Shown: positions 21,138 to 28,327 of the stretch, one piece after another
How positions within the stretch are numbered: position 1 is the stretch's first letter
Layout of the letters: every line of letters starts with the position of its first letter
Source of the DNA: Rhodobacter huangdaonensis
Lineage (GTDB): Bacteria > Pseudomonadota > Alphaproteobacteria > Rhodobacterales > Rhodobacteraceae
Reading direction: 5' to 3'
Assembly (NCBI RefSeq): GCF_004022465.1
Contig: NZ_SAVA01000013.1
Location: 17,012-81,011, forward strand
DNA: 64,000 bases
Position numbers and translations under genes: made by a program
Notes under the pieces: generated by a model
The model's database searches: none
Told to the model about the DNA's origin: nothing
What the model saw: only the letters and a program-made list of their open reading frames with translations

Positions 21138-21329
21138 ATGACGAAGAAAACCATCGTCGTGCAGCAGGTGGCCTCGGCCGCCCGCCGTCCCGCGATCCAG
21201 ACCGCGACCCTGAAGGGCCTCGGCCTGAACAAGGTCCGCCGCACCCGCGAGCTGGAAGATACCCCGGCCGTCCGCGGCATGGTCAACAAGATCTCGCATC
21301 TTGTGAAGATCATCGAAGAGCGCGGCTGA
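21138..21329 (+). CDS. rpmD: 50S ribosomal protein L30
   Basis: A 63-aa protein with the family core LKGLGLNKVRRTRELEDTPA. It ends this sub-operon because a terminator follows; rplO, normally adjacent, is 925 nt away. Confidence 0.97.
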   Translation: MTKKTIVVQQVASAARRPAIQTATLKGLGLNKVRRTRELEDTPAVRGMVNKISHLVKIIEERG

Positions 21330-21353
21330 GCGCCCTTCGCGACTGACAAGAAG

Positions 21354-21380
21354 CGCCCCGGCCTGGCCGGGGCGTTTTTC
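21354..21380 (+). terminator. Terminator inside the spc operon, after rpmD
   Basis: A perfect 9-bp stem CGCCCCGGC (21354-21362) with GCCGGGGCG (21366-21374), 3-nt loop, then TTTTTC. Confidence 0.9.
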
Positions 21381-21414
21381 ATTGGAACCTGCCCGCACGA
21401 CGAAGGAGACGGCG

Positions 21415-21747
21415 ATGGACATGGCACAACAGAAGGCGGAGACGCTGCGGACCTTCCGCGAGATCGCCGCGATGGAACCGCTGCCCGAACGTGGCCGCGT
21501 CGCGTTCCAGTTCGTCGCCGAGGACCCGCGCGCCGACTGGGACGGCTTCGGCGAGGCGGTCGAGGGCATGGGCTATGAGGCCGAGGGCTTCGAGGCGGTG
21601 GAGGAAGACGAGGACGATTGCCTCGAGATCACCACGCCCGAGATGGCCCTGACGGCCGAGGGGCTCTGGGCCGAGGAAGAAAAGTTGACGCTGCTCGCCG
21701 CGGTCTACGGCTTCATCCCCGACGGCTGGGGATTCGTCGGCGCCTGA
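21415..21747 (+). CDS. RraB-type ribonuclease E regulator family protein
   Basis: A 110-aa very acidic protein. It resembles the RraB family (inhibitors of RNase E) in layout: an N-terminal helical part, a small ferredoxin-like domain (GRVAFQFVAEDPRADWDGF), an acidic stretch (EEDEDD) and the end LTLLAAVYGFIPDGWGFVGA matching the family DGWGF motif. The ATG at 21415 follows AAGGAG. It lies directly after the rpmD terminator, in a ribosomal operon where it does not normally occur. Whether it inhibits RNase E here is untested. Confidence 0.65.
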   Translation: MDMAQQKAETLRTFREIAAMEPLPERGRVAFQFVAEDPRADWDGFGEAVEGMGYEAEGFEAVEEDEDDCLEITTPEMALTAEGLWAEEEKLTLLAAVYGFIPDGWGFVGA

Positions 21748-21774
21748 AGGGCGCCCCCAAGATGAGTTTGCGCG

Positions 21775-22113
21775 ATGAGTGAGGACATCGAGGGTGCGCC
21801 GGTTGACGAGCGCATTTGCAAGCTGTGCAGGTTTGCCCGGAGACTCTTCCTGCTGGCCTGGCTCCACTCCGCGGCTTTCGCAGCCGTAAGCGTTTCGCTG
21901 GGAGGGACGACGGGCCTCGGCAAGGTTGTCGGTGACCAGTACTTTCTGGGGGACCACTGGCGGTATAGGCCGGTTTCGAAGGCTGTCTACGAGTTGATGG
22001 CGGTCTATGAGCGCATTGCCTTGGTGGTCTTCATTCTCGGCTTTGCCGCGATCATGCTTCATAATGTGCTGCGGCAGTGCAAGGACGTCCCGAAGCGTTG
22101 GGAGGTCTGGTGA
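21775..22113 (+). CDS. Small two-helix membrane protein of unknown function
   Basis: A 112-aa protein with two predicted membrane segments (LFLLAWLHSAAFAAVSVSLGG and IALVVFILGFAAIMLHNVL) joined by a polar loop, an N-terminal CKLC pair and a charged C-terminus. I know no family. Base composition and codon use are less GC-rich than the ribosomal neighbours. It sits 27 nt after the RraB-like gene, so the two may be cotranscribed and may have entered together. Confidence 0.6.
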   Translation: MSEDIEGAPVDERICKLCRFARRLFLLAWLHSAAFAAVSVSLGGTTGLGKVVGDQYFLGDHWRYRPVSKAVYELMAVYERIALVVFILGFAAIMLHNVLRQCKDVPKRWEVW

Positions 22114-22129
22114 GGCCCGATCAACCGGC

Positions 22130-22159
22130 TTGACCGGCGCGCCCCATCCCCGCTATACG
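22130..22159 (+). promoter_or_regulatory. Promoter of the rplO-secY-adk unit
   Basis: TTGACC (22130-22135), 18-bp spacer, TATACG (22154-22159); start near 22166, ~90-nt leader. It restores transcription after the inserted genes. Confidence 0.75.
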
Positions 22160-22254
22160 CCCCCGGTGGCCCGCTTCGGGTCCAGACTCAACAAGAAACG
22201 CCGTGTGCCCTCTTCTGTCGCTTGCGAGGGGGTTTCCGGCAAAGGAGAAGCGAC

Positions 22255-22725
22255 ATGAAACTCAACGAACTCCGCGACAACGCGGGCGCCGCGAAGAAAT
22301 CCAAGCGCGTTGCGCGCGGCCCGGGCTCGGGCAAGGGCAAGACCGCCGGCCGTGGTATCAAGGGCCAGAAGTCGCGTTCGGGCGTCGCGCTCGGCGGCTA
22401 TGAAGGCGGCCAGATGCCGCTCTACCGGCGTCTGCCGAAGCGCGGCTTCACCAAGCCGAACCGCCTCGACTTCGCCGTCGTCAACCTCGGCCTGATCGAG
22501 AAGTTCATCTCGGAAGGCAAGATCGACGCCTCGGTCGAGATCACCGAAGACGTGCTGATCGCTTCGGGCCTCGTGCGCCGCAAGCTCGACGGCATCCGGG
22601 TTCTGGCCAAGGGCGAGATCACCTCGAAGGTCACGCTGACCGTGACCGGCGCCTCGAAGCCGGCGATCGAAGCCGTCGAGAAGGCCGGTGGCAAGCTGAC
22701 CGTTGCCGCGCCCGCCGCTGAATAA
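22255..22725 (+). CDS. rplO: 50S ribosomal protein L15
   Basis: A 156-aa protein (MKLNELRDNAGAAKKSKRVA) with the Gly/Lys-rich extension GPGSGKGKTAGRGIKGQKSR that penetrates 23S rRNA. RBS AAGGAGAAGC; the earlier in-frame start at 22222 is rejected. Confidence 0.98.
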   Translation: MKLNELRDNAGAAKKSKRVARGPGSGKGKTAGRGIKGQKSRSGVALGGYEGGQMPLYRRLPKRGFTKPNRLDFAVVNLGLIEKFISEGKIDASVEITEDVLIASGLVRRKLDGIRVLAKGEITSKVTLTVTGASKPAIEAVEKAGGKLTVAAPAAE

Positions 22726-22773
22726 GCGGTTGTCGGCGGGCTCCGGCCCGCTTACATAAGGCAACAGTTTTCC

Positions 22774-22812
22774 AGGCGCCGCCGACCGGGAGACCGTCGC
22801 GCGGCGCCTTTC
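22774..22812 (+). terminator. Terminator-like stem-loop between rplO and secY
   Basis: AGGCGCCGC (22774-22782) pairs with GCGGCGCCT (22801-22809), with an inner CGAC/GTCG extension, followed by TTTCGC. It probably acts as a partial attenuator, since no strong separate secY promoter is seen in the 105-nt gap. Confidence 0.5.
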
Positions 22813-22830
22813 GCATGAAAGAGACTGCAT

Positions 22831-24189
22831 ATGGCTTCTGCTGCAGAGCAAATGGCGGCGAACCTCAGCTGGGAGGCCCTCGGCAAGGCCACCGAGCTGC
22901 GGCAGCGCATCTACTTCACCATCGGCCTCCTCATCATCTACCGGCTCGGCACCTACATCCCGGTGCCCGGCATTGATGCGACTGCGCTGCGCGAGTTCAT
23001 GGACAAGGCGGGCTCGGGCATCGGCGGCATGCTGTCGATGTTCACCGGCGGCGCGCTTGGCCGCATGGGCATCTTCGCGCTCGGCATCATGCCCTATATC
23101 TCGGCCTCGATCATCGTGCAGCTGCTGACCGCCCTCGTGCCGTCGCTCGAGCAGATGAAGAAGGAAGGCGAGCAGGGCCGCAAGAAGATCAACCAGATCA
23201 CCCGCTATGCGACGGTGGGGCTTGCCACCTTCCAGGCCTGGGGGCTGGCGGTCAGCCTCGAGAAGGGCGACCTTGCCCATACCCCGGGCTTCTTCTTCCT
23301 CGCCTCGGTGGTGGTGACGCTGGTCGGCGGCACGATGTTCCTGATGTGGCTGGGCGAGCAGATCACCTCGCGCGGCATCGGCAACGGCGTCTCGCTGATC
23401 ATCTTTGTCGGCATCGTCGCAAACATCCCGGCGGCGCTTGCGCGCTTCCTCGAGCAGGGCCGGACCGGTGCCGTCTCGCCCCCGGTGATCCTTGGCGTGA
23501 TGGTGATGGTGCTCGTGGTGATCGCCTTCGTGGTGTTCATGGAGCGCGCGCTGCGCAAGATCCATATCCAGTATCCCCGTCGTCAGGTGGGCATGAAGAT
23601 CTATGACGGCGGCTCGTCGCATCTGCCGATCAAGGTGAACCCGGCGGGCGTGATCCCGGCGATCTTCGCCTCGTCGCTGCTGCTGCTGCCGACCACGATC
23701 TCGACCTTCTCGGGCAGCCAGACCGGCCCGATCATGTCGACGATCCTCGCCTATTTCGGCCCCGGCCAGCCGCTCTACCTCGCGTTCTTCACCGCGATGA
23801 TCGTCTTCTTCGCCTATTTCTACACCGCGAACGTGGCGTTCAAGTCGGACGAGGTTGCCGACAACCTGAAGAACCAGGGCGGCTTCATCCCGGGCATCCG
23901 GCCCGGCAAGAAGACCGAGGAATATCTCGATTACGTCGTGGCACGCGTGCTGGTGATCGGCTCGGCCTATCTCGCCGCCGTCTGCCTGCTGCCCGAGATC
24001 CTGCGCTCGCAACTGTCGATCCCGTTCTACTTCGGCGGCACCTCGGTGCTGATCGTGGTCTCGGTGACGATGGACACGATCAATCAGGTCCAGTCGCACC
24101 TGCTGGCGCACCAGTACGAGGGGCTGATCGAACGTTCGCAATTGCGCGGCAAGAAAAAGTCGGGCCGGAAGGCGCCCGCACGCCGCTGA
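22831..24189 (+). CDS. secY: Protein translocase subunit SecY
   Basis: A 452-aa channel subunit of the Sec translocon in the inner membrane with ten predicted membrane helices. Conserved TYIPVPGID after helix 1, LGIMPYISASIIVQLL (helix 2b/3 region), and the C-terminal cytoplasmic loops PGIRPGKKTEEYL are visible. The C-terminus is basic (GKKKSGRKAPARR). Followed 18 nt later by adk, as in many bacteria. Confidence 0.98.
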   Translation: MASAAEQMAANLSWEALGKATELRQRIYFTIGLLIIYRLGTYIPVPGIDATALREFMDKAGSGIGGMLSMFTGGALGRMGIFALGIMPYISASIIVQLLTALVPSLEQMKKEGEQGRKKINQITRYATVGLATFQAWGLAVSLEKGDLAHTPGFFFLASVVVTLVGGTMFLMWLGEQITSRGIGNGVSLIIFVGIVANIPAALARFLEQGRTGAVSPPVILGVMVMVLVVIAFVVFMERALRKIHIQYPRRQVGMKIYDGGSSHLPIKVNPAGVIPAIFASSLLLLPTTISTFSGSQTGPIMSTILAYFGPGQPLYLAFFTAMIVFFAYFYTANVAFKSDEVADNLKNQGGFIPGIRPGKKTEEYLDYVVARVLVIGSAYLAAVCLLPEILRSQLSIPFYFGGTSVLIVVSVTMDTINQVQSHLLAHQYEGLIERSQLRGKKKSGRKAPARR

Positions 24190-24207
24190 TCTACCGGGGG
24201 AAGTGAC

Positions 24208-24864
24208 ATGACCAACATCATCCTGCTGGGGCCGCCCGGCGCAGGCAAGGGCACGCAGGCGCGCAAGCTGGTGGAGGAGCGCGGCATGGTGCAGCTGTCG
24301 ACCGGCGACATGCTGCGCGAGGCCAAGACCTCGGGGACCGAGATGGGCCGCCGCGTCGCCGAGGTGATGGACCGCGGCCAGCTGGTGACCGACGAGATCG
24401 TCATCGGCCTGATCGAGGAGAAGCTGAACACGGTGCAGGCCTCGGGCTTCATCTTCGACGGCTTCCCGCGCACGCTGGCGCAGGCCGATGCGCTTGGCGA
24501 GCTGCTGGCGAAGAACGGCCAGACCCTTGATGCGGTGATCGAGATGCGCGTCGACGACGCCGCGCTCGTCGCCCGGATCACCGGCCGCTATACCTGCGGC
24601 AATTGCGGCGAGGTCTATCACGACGAGACCAAGCCGACGAAGGTTGCGGGGGTGTGCGACGTCTGTGGCAGCCACGACATGAAGCGGCGCGCCGACGACA
24701 ACGAGGACAGCCTCAAGACCCGGCTGATGGAATATTACAAGAAGACCTCGCCGCTGATCGGGTACTACTACCACGCGCGCAAGCTCTTCACCGTCGACGG
24801 GCTGGCCGAGATCGACGCCGTGGCTGCGGCCGTCGCCGCGATCCTTGACGGCAAGGCAGAGTGA
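24208..24864 (+). CDS. adk: Adenylate kinase, zinc-type LID
   Basis: A 218-aa enzyme interconverting AMP + ATP and 2 ADP. P-loop GPPGAGKGTQA (residues 7-17), FDGFPRTLAQA, and a LID with four cysteines (TCGNCGEVYHDE...CDVCG), the zinc-binding form of many non-enteric bacteria. RBS GGGGGAAG. Confidence 0.98.
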   Translation: MTNIILLGPPGAGKGTQARKLVEERGMVQLSTGDMLREAKTSGTEMGRRVAEVMDRGQLVTDEIVIGLIEEKLNTVQASGFIFDGFPRTLAQADALGELLAKNGQTLDAVIEMRVDDAALVARITGRYTCGNCGEVYHDETKPTKVAGVCDVCGSHDMKRRADDNEDSLKTRLMEYYKKTSPLIGYYYHARKLFTVDGLAEIDAVAAAVAAILDGKAE

Positions 24865-24875
24865 CATCTTGACGC

Positions 24876-24904
24876 TTGACCCGGTAGGCAAAAGCCTCTA
24901 GGTC
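24876..24904 (+). promoter_or_regulatory. Promoter of the alpha operon (rpsM)
   Basis: TTGACC (24876-24881), 17-bp spacer, TAGGTC (24899-24904). A second TTGACG lies at 24869. The leader of ~115 nt carries two stem-loops: CCTGA/TCAGG (24927-24940) and GGCCCGGA/TTCGGGCC (24946-24970) followed by TTGTTGT, a possible attenuator. Confidence 0.65.
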
Positions 24905-25024
24905 ACAGCGTCTCGCAAGAGAATCGCCTGAGTCTTCAGGTGAGGGGCCCGGAGCAAGAGGTTTCGGGCCTTGTTGTGAAAAAAGGTTCTGGCGCTACGG
25001 AACCGCAACGAAGGGATCCACGCT

Positions 25025-25393
25025 TTGGCACGTATTGCTGGCGTCAACATTCCGACCGGGAAACGCGTCCCGATCGCTCTTCAGTACATCCACGGCATCG
25101 GCCCGATGTTCGCCACCAAGATCGTCGAGGCCGTCGGCATCGATCCGACCCGCCGCGTGAACGATCTGACCGACGCCGAAGTGCTCGCCATCCGCGAATA
25201 CATCGACGCCAACCTCACGGTCGAGGGCGACCTGCGCCGTGAAGTGTCGATGAACATCAAGCGTCTGATGGACCTCGGCTGCTACCGCGGCCTGCGTCAC
25301 CGCAAGAACCTTCCGGTTCGCGGCCAGCGCACCCACACCAACGCTCGTACCCGCAAGGGCCCGGCCAAGCCGATCGCCGGCAAGAAGAAGTAA
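25025..25393 (+). CDS. rpsM: 30S ribosomal protein S13 (TTG start)
   Basis: A 122-aa protein (MARIAGVNIPTGKRVPIALQ) that contacts tRNA and the subunit bridge. The start codon is TTG at 25025: the first in-frame ATG would remove the universally conserved ARIAGV N-terminus, and AAGGGAT lies ~8 nt upstream. The basic tail RKGPAKPIAGKKK is complete. Confidence 0.96.
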   Translation: MARIAGVNIPTGKRVPIALQYIHGIGPMFATKIVEAVGIDPTRRVNDLTDAEVLAIREYIDANLTVEGDLRREVSMNIKRLMDLGCYRGLRHRKNLPVRGQRTHTNARTRKGPAKPIAGKKK

Positions 25394-25408
25394 GGGGAGG
25401 CTGAGACA

Positions 25409-25798
25409 ATGGCTCGCGACAAGACCCGCGTTAAGCGCAAAGAGCGCAAGAACATCGCCGCTGGCGTTGTTCACGTGAACTCCTCGTTCAACAACACCAA
25501 GATCCTGATCTCGGACGTGCAGGGCAACGCCATCTCGTGGTCGTCCTCGGGCACCATGGGCTTCAAGGGGTCGCGGAAATCGACCCCCTACGCCGCCCAG
25601 ATGGCCGCCGAAGACGCTGCCAAGAAGGCGCAGGACCACGGTCTGAAGACCGTCGACGTCGAAGTGCAGGGCCCCGGTTCGGGCCGTGAGTCGGCGCTGC
25701 GCGCGCTGGCCGCCGTCGGCCTCACGATCACCTCGATCCGTGACGTGACCCCGATCGCGCACAACGGCTGCCGCCCGCCGAAGCGTCGCCGCGTCTGA
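25409..25798 (+). CDS. rpsK: 30S ribosomal protein S11
   Basis: A 129-aa protein with the conserved VHVNSSFNNTKILISDVQGN and C-terminal HNGCRPPKRRRV. It lines the mRNA exit channel. RBS GGGGAGGC. Confidence 0.98.
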   Translation: MARDKTRVKRKERKNIAAGVVHVNSSFNNTKILISDVQGNAISWSSSGTMGFKGSRKSTPYAAQMAAEDAAKKAQDHGLKTVDVEVQGPGSGRESALRALAAVGLTITSIRDVTPIAHNGCRPPKRRRV

Positions 25799-25815
25799 TC
25801 TGATTATTACCGATC

Positions 25816-25844
25816 GGGCCGTGCGGGGGATCCCCGTGCGGCCC
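25816..25844 (+). other. Stem-loop between rpsK and rpoA
   Basis: GGGCCG-TG-CGGGG / CCCCG-TG-CGGCCC forms a symmetric hairpin around GAT. TTTTT comes only 11 nt later (25856-25860), so partial termination is possible. It may tune RNA polymerase alpha against S13/S11 levels. Confidence 0.45.
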
Positions 25845-25919
25845 GGTCGCTTACGTTTTTAACCTCGGGCGTTCCGCGCTTACGGACATGGGCACGGGAC
25901 AGGTATGGAGGCAGAACGC

Positions 25920-26936
25920 ATGATCCACAAGAATTGGGCCGAACTCATCAAGCCGACGCAGCTTGAAGTCAAGCCGGGCAACGACCCGCAGCGTCAGGCG
26001 ACGGTGATCGCCGAACCGCTGGAGCGTGGCTTTGGCCTCACGCTCGGCAACGCGCTGCGGCGTGTGCTGATGTCGTCGCTGCAGGGCGCCGCGATCACCT
26101 CGGTGCAGATCGACAACGTGCTGCACGAGTTCTCTTCGGTCGCCGGCGTGCGCGAAGATGTCACCGACATCATCCTGAACCTGAAGGGCGTTTCGCTCAA
26201 GATGGACGTCGAGGGGCCGAAGCGGCTGTCGATCTCGGCGAAGGGGCCGGGCGTCGTCACCGGCGGTGACATCTCGGAATCGGCCGGCATCGAGGTCTTG
26301 AACAAGGACCACGTGATCTGCCACCTCGACGATGGCGCCGACCTGTTCATGGAACTCACCGTGAACACCGGCAAGGGCTATGTCGCGGCCGACAAGAACA
26401 AGCCGGAAGATGCGCCGATCGGCCTGATCGCGATCGACGCGATCTATTCGCCGGTGAAGAAGGTCGCCTACGAAGTCCAGCCCACCCGCGAGGGCCAGGT
26501 GCTCGACTACGACAAGCTGACGATGAAGATCGAGACGAACGGCGCGCTGACCCCCGAGGACGCCGTGGCCTATGCCGCGCGCATCCTGCAGGACCAGCTG
26601 AGCATCTTCGTCAACTTCGAGGAACCGGAATCGGCCTCGAAGCAGGACGCGGAAGACGGGCTCGAGTTCAACCCGCTGCTGCTCAAGAAGGTCGACGAGC
26701 TGGAGCTGTCGGTCCGTTCGGCGAACTGCCTGAAGAACGACAACATCGTCTACATCGGCGATCTGATCCAGAAGACCGAAGCCGAGATGCTGCGCACCCC
26801 GAACTTCGGCCGCAAGTCGCTGAACGAGATCAAGGAAGTGCTCTCGGGCATGGGCCTGCACCTCGGCATGGAAGTCGAGGACTGGCCGCCGGAGAACATC
26901 GAGGACCTGGCGAAGCGCTTCGAGGACCAGTTCTGA
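25920..26936 (+). CDS. rpoA: DNA-directed RNA polymerase subunit alpha
   Basis: A 338-aa protein. The N-terminal dimerisation domain (residues ~1-230) carries RGFGLTLGNALRRVLMSSL-type sequence, and the C-terminal domain (~250-320) carries ELSVRSANCLKNDNIVYIGD with the Arg/Asn/Cys that contact the UP element and activators, and NFGRKSLNEIKE. The start at 25920 follows GGAGGC; an upstream ATG at 25905 is less suitable. Confidence 0.98.
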   Translation: MIHKNWAELIKPTQLEVKPGNDPQRQATVIAEPLERGFGLTLGNALRRVLMSSLQGAAITSVQIDNVLHEFSSVAGVREDVTDIILNLKGVSLKMDVEGPKRLSISAKGPGVVTGGDISESAGIEVLNKDHVICHLDDGADLFMELTVNTGKGYVAADKNKPEDAPIGLIAIDAIYSPVKKVAYEVQPTREGQVLDYDKLTMKIETNGALTPEDAVAYAARILQDQLSIFVNFEEPESASKQDAEDGLEFNPLLLKKVDELELSVRSANCLKNDNIVYIGDLIQKTEAEMLRTPNFGRKSLNEIKEVLSGMGLHLGMEVEDWPPENIEDLAKRFEDQF

Positions 26937-26946
26937 GCGCTGCCGC

Positions 26947-26975
26947 TTGACTCTTCCGGGGGGCGTGGATTACAC
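26947..26975 (+). promoter_or_regulatory. Candidate rplQ promoter overlapping a hairpin
   Basis: TTGACT (26947-26952), 17-bp spacer, TTACAC (26970-26975). The -10 box lies in the loop and 3' arm of the next feature's hairpin. Confidence 0.5.
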
Positions 26976-26990
26976 GCCCCCCATTCAATG
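26958..26990 (+). terminator. Terminator-like hairpin after rpoA
   Basis: A perfect 10-bp stem GGGGGGCGTG (26958-26967) with CACGCCCCCC (26973-26982), loop GATTA, followed by ATTCAAT, only moderately U-rich. It overlaps the putative rplQ promoter. Confidence 0.55.
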
Positions 26991-27089
26991 CCCGGGGTGC
27001 CGGGGAAAACATGGGCATGATGCCCCAACGACGCACCGTCCAACGCAGGCGGCGCAACACAAAGCAAAACGCAATTTCGGAGAAGACCC

Positions 27090-27509
27090 ATGCGTCACGC
27101 CCGCGGCTATCGCCGTCTGAACCGCACCGCCGAACACCGCAAAGCGCTGTTCGCCAACATGTCGGGCTCGCTGATCGAGCACGAACAGATCAAGACCACC
27201 CTGCCGAAGGCGAAGGAACTGCACCCGGTCGTCGAGAAGCTGATCACCCTCGCCAAGCGCGGTGATCTGCACGCCCGTCGCCAGGCCGCGGCCATGCTGA
27301 AGGAAGACAAGGACGTCGCGAAGCTGTTCGACGTTCTCGCCGCGCGCTACAAGGACCGTCAGGGCGGCTACACCCGCGTCCTGAAGGCCGGCTTCCGCTA
27401 TGGCGACATGGCGCCGATGGCGATCATCGAATTCGTCGACCGTGACCACTCGGCCAAGGGCGCTGCCGACAAGGCCCGCCTCGAGGCCGAAGAGGCCGCC
27501 GAAGACTGA
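27090..27509 (+). CDS. rplQ: 50S ribosomal protein L17
   Basis: A 139-aa protein (MRHARGYRRLNRTAEHRKAL) with an acidic C-terminal tail (ARLEAEEAAED) typical of alphaproteobacteria. The family core KTTLPKAKELHPVVEKLITL is present. Last ribosomal gene; 153 nt after rpoA with RBS GGAGAAG. Confidence 0.98.
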   Translation: MRHARGYRRLNRTAEHRKALFANMSGSLIEHEQIKTTLPKAKELHPVVEKLITLAKRGDLHARRQAAAMLKEDKDVAKLFDVLAARYKDRQGGYTRVLKAGFRYGDMAPMAIIEFVDRDHSAKGAADKARLEAEEAAED

Positions 27510-27533
27510 TCCTTTCCCGCGAGGGAAGGCCGG

Positions 27534-27563
27534 AAATCCCGCCCCTTGGGCGGGATTTTTTGT
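27534..27563 (+). terminator. Terminator at the end of the ribosomal block
   Basis: A perfect 11-bp stem AAATCCCGCCC (27534-27544) with GGGCGGGATTT (27548-27558), 3-nt loop, continuing into TTTTTTG. Closes the alpha operon. Confidence 0.92.
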
Positions 27564-27577
27564 TTCCGGGCAATCAT

Positions 27578-27636
27578 GTTGATCGGCGCGATGGCCCCTC
27601 AAAGTTGATCGGCCGGATACAATTCCCAGTTGATTC
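27578..27636 (+). promoter_or_regulatory. Three phased GTTGAT direct repeats upstream of gtaR
   Basis: GTTGATCGGC occurs at 27578-27587 and 27604-27613, and a partial third copy GTTGATTC at 27629-27636. Start-to-start spacings are 26 and 25 bp (about 2.5 helical turns). No dyad lux box is evident. The third copy could serve as -35 (TTGATT, 17-bp spacer, TCTAAA at 27653-27658), placing the start site at the gtaR ATG. Confidence 0.5.
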
Positions 27637-27663
27637 TTTTGCCGCGCGCCTGTCTAAAAAGAC

Positions 27664-28275
27664 ATGTCCATTCATGTCGACATCAACAAATGCCTTGCCG
27701 AGCTTGGCCGTCTCGCACCGGACGGCTATTTCGTCGGCCTGCATATCCGCTTCGCCGCCCCGATCATGCAGTTCCAGACCTATCCCGAGGCCTGGAGCGA
27801 GCATTACACGCGCGAAGCCTATGCGCTGCGTGACCCGACCATCGCCTGGGGCTTCTCGACCGAGGGCGCCTCGCGCTGGAGCGAGTTCACCCTGCCGGAC
27901 CCGTTCAACATTCTCGGAGAGGCGCGGAAATTCGGCCTGAACTACGGGCTGACCGTCTCTTGCGGACCGATCAGCTCGCGCACGATCGCGAGCTTCACCC
28001 GCCGCGACCGGGAATTCACCAATGACGAGATTGTCGCGATCTCGCACCAGATCCGGCGACTGCATGACATTACACAGCCGCCGGAGAGCCTGACGAAGGC
28101 TCAGATCGAGGCCCTGCGGTGTATCGCTGCAGGGGACCGACATGCCGCTGCCGCTGCAAAACTCGGAATCTCGGAAAGCGCGCTCAAGGCCCGGCTCCTG
28201 TCTGCTCGGGAACGGCTGATGGCGCGCACCACTGCCGAAACCATTCAGAGAGCGAAGGAGTACCGGCTGCTGTAG
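27664..28275 (+). CDS. gtaR: LuxR-family quorum-sensing regulator (GtaR-like)
   Basis: A 203-aa protein with an N-terminal autoinducer-binding domain (residues ~1-140; conserved Trp/Tyr/Asp pattern in YPEAWSEHYTREAYALRDPT and WSEFTLPDP) and a C-terminal LuxR HTH (~142-203; LTKAQIEALRCIAAG... LGISESALKARLLSARERL). The HTH is degenerate: the usual T-x-RE start is TKAQ and the usual TV-H positions are AL-A. Directly followed by the synthase gene, as with gtaR-gtaI of Rhodobacter, where GtaR represses until acyl-HSL accumulates. There is no Shine-Dalgarno before the ATG (ctaaaaagac), so the mRNA may be leaderless. The symbol rests on order and length. Confidence 0.85.
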   Translation: MSIHVDINKCLAELGRLAPDGYFVGLHIRFAAPIMQFQTYPEAWSEHYTREAYALRDPTIAWGFSTEGASRWSEFTLPDPFNILGEARKFGLNYGLTVSCGPISSRTIASFTRRDREFTNDEIVAISHQIRRLHDITQPPESLTKAQIEALRCIAAGDRHAAAAAKLGISESALKARLLSARERLMARTTAETIQRAKEYRLL

Positions 28276-28327
28276 GTCCCTTTGCAACGGTCCGCCCCGG
28301 GCATAGCTGCCAACCCGGAGAAAGACC

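Noticed and set aside
27564..27663. Canonical lux box (20-bp dyad) upstream of gtaR
   Set aside because: Only direct repeats are present; no CTG-N10-CAG-type dyad could be found in this stretch.
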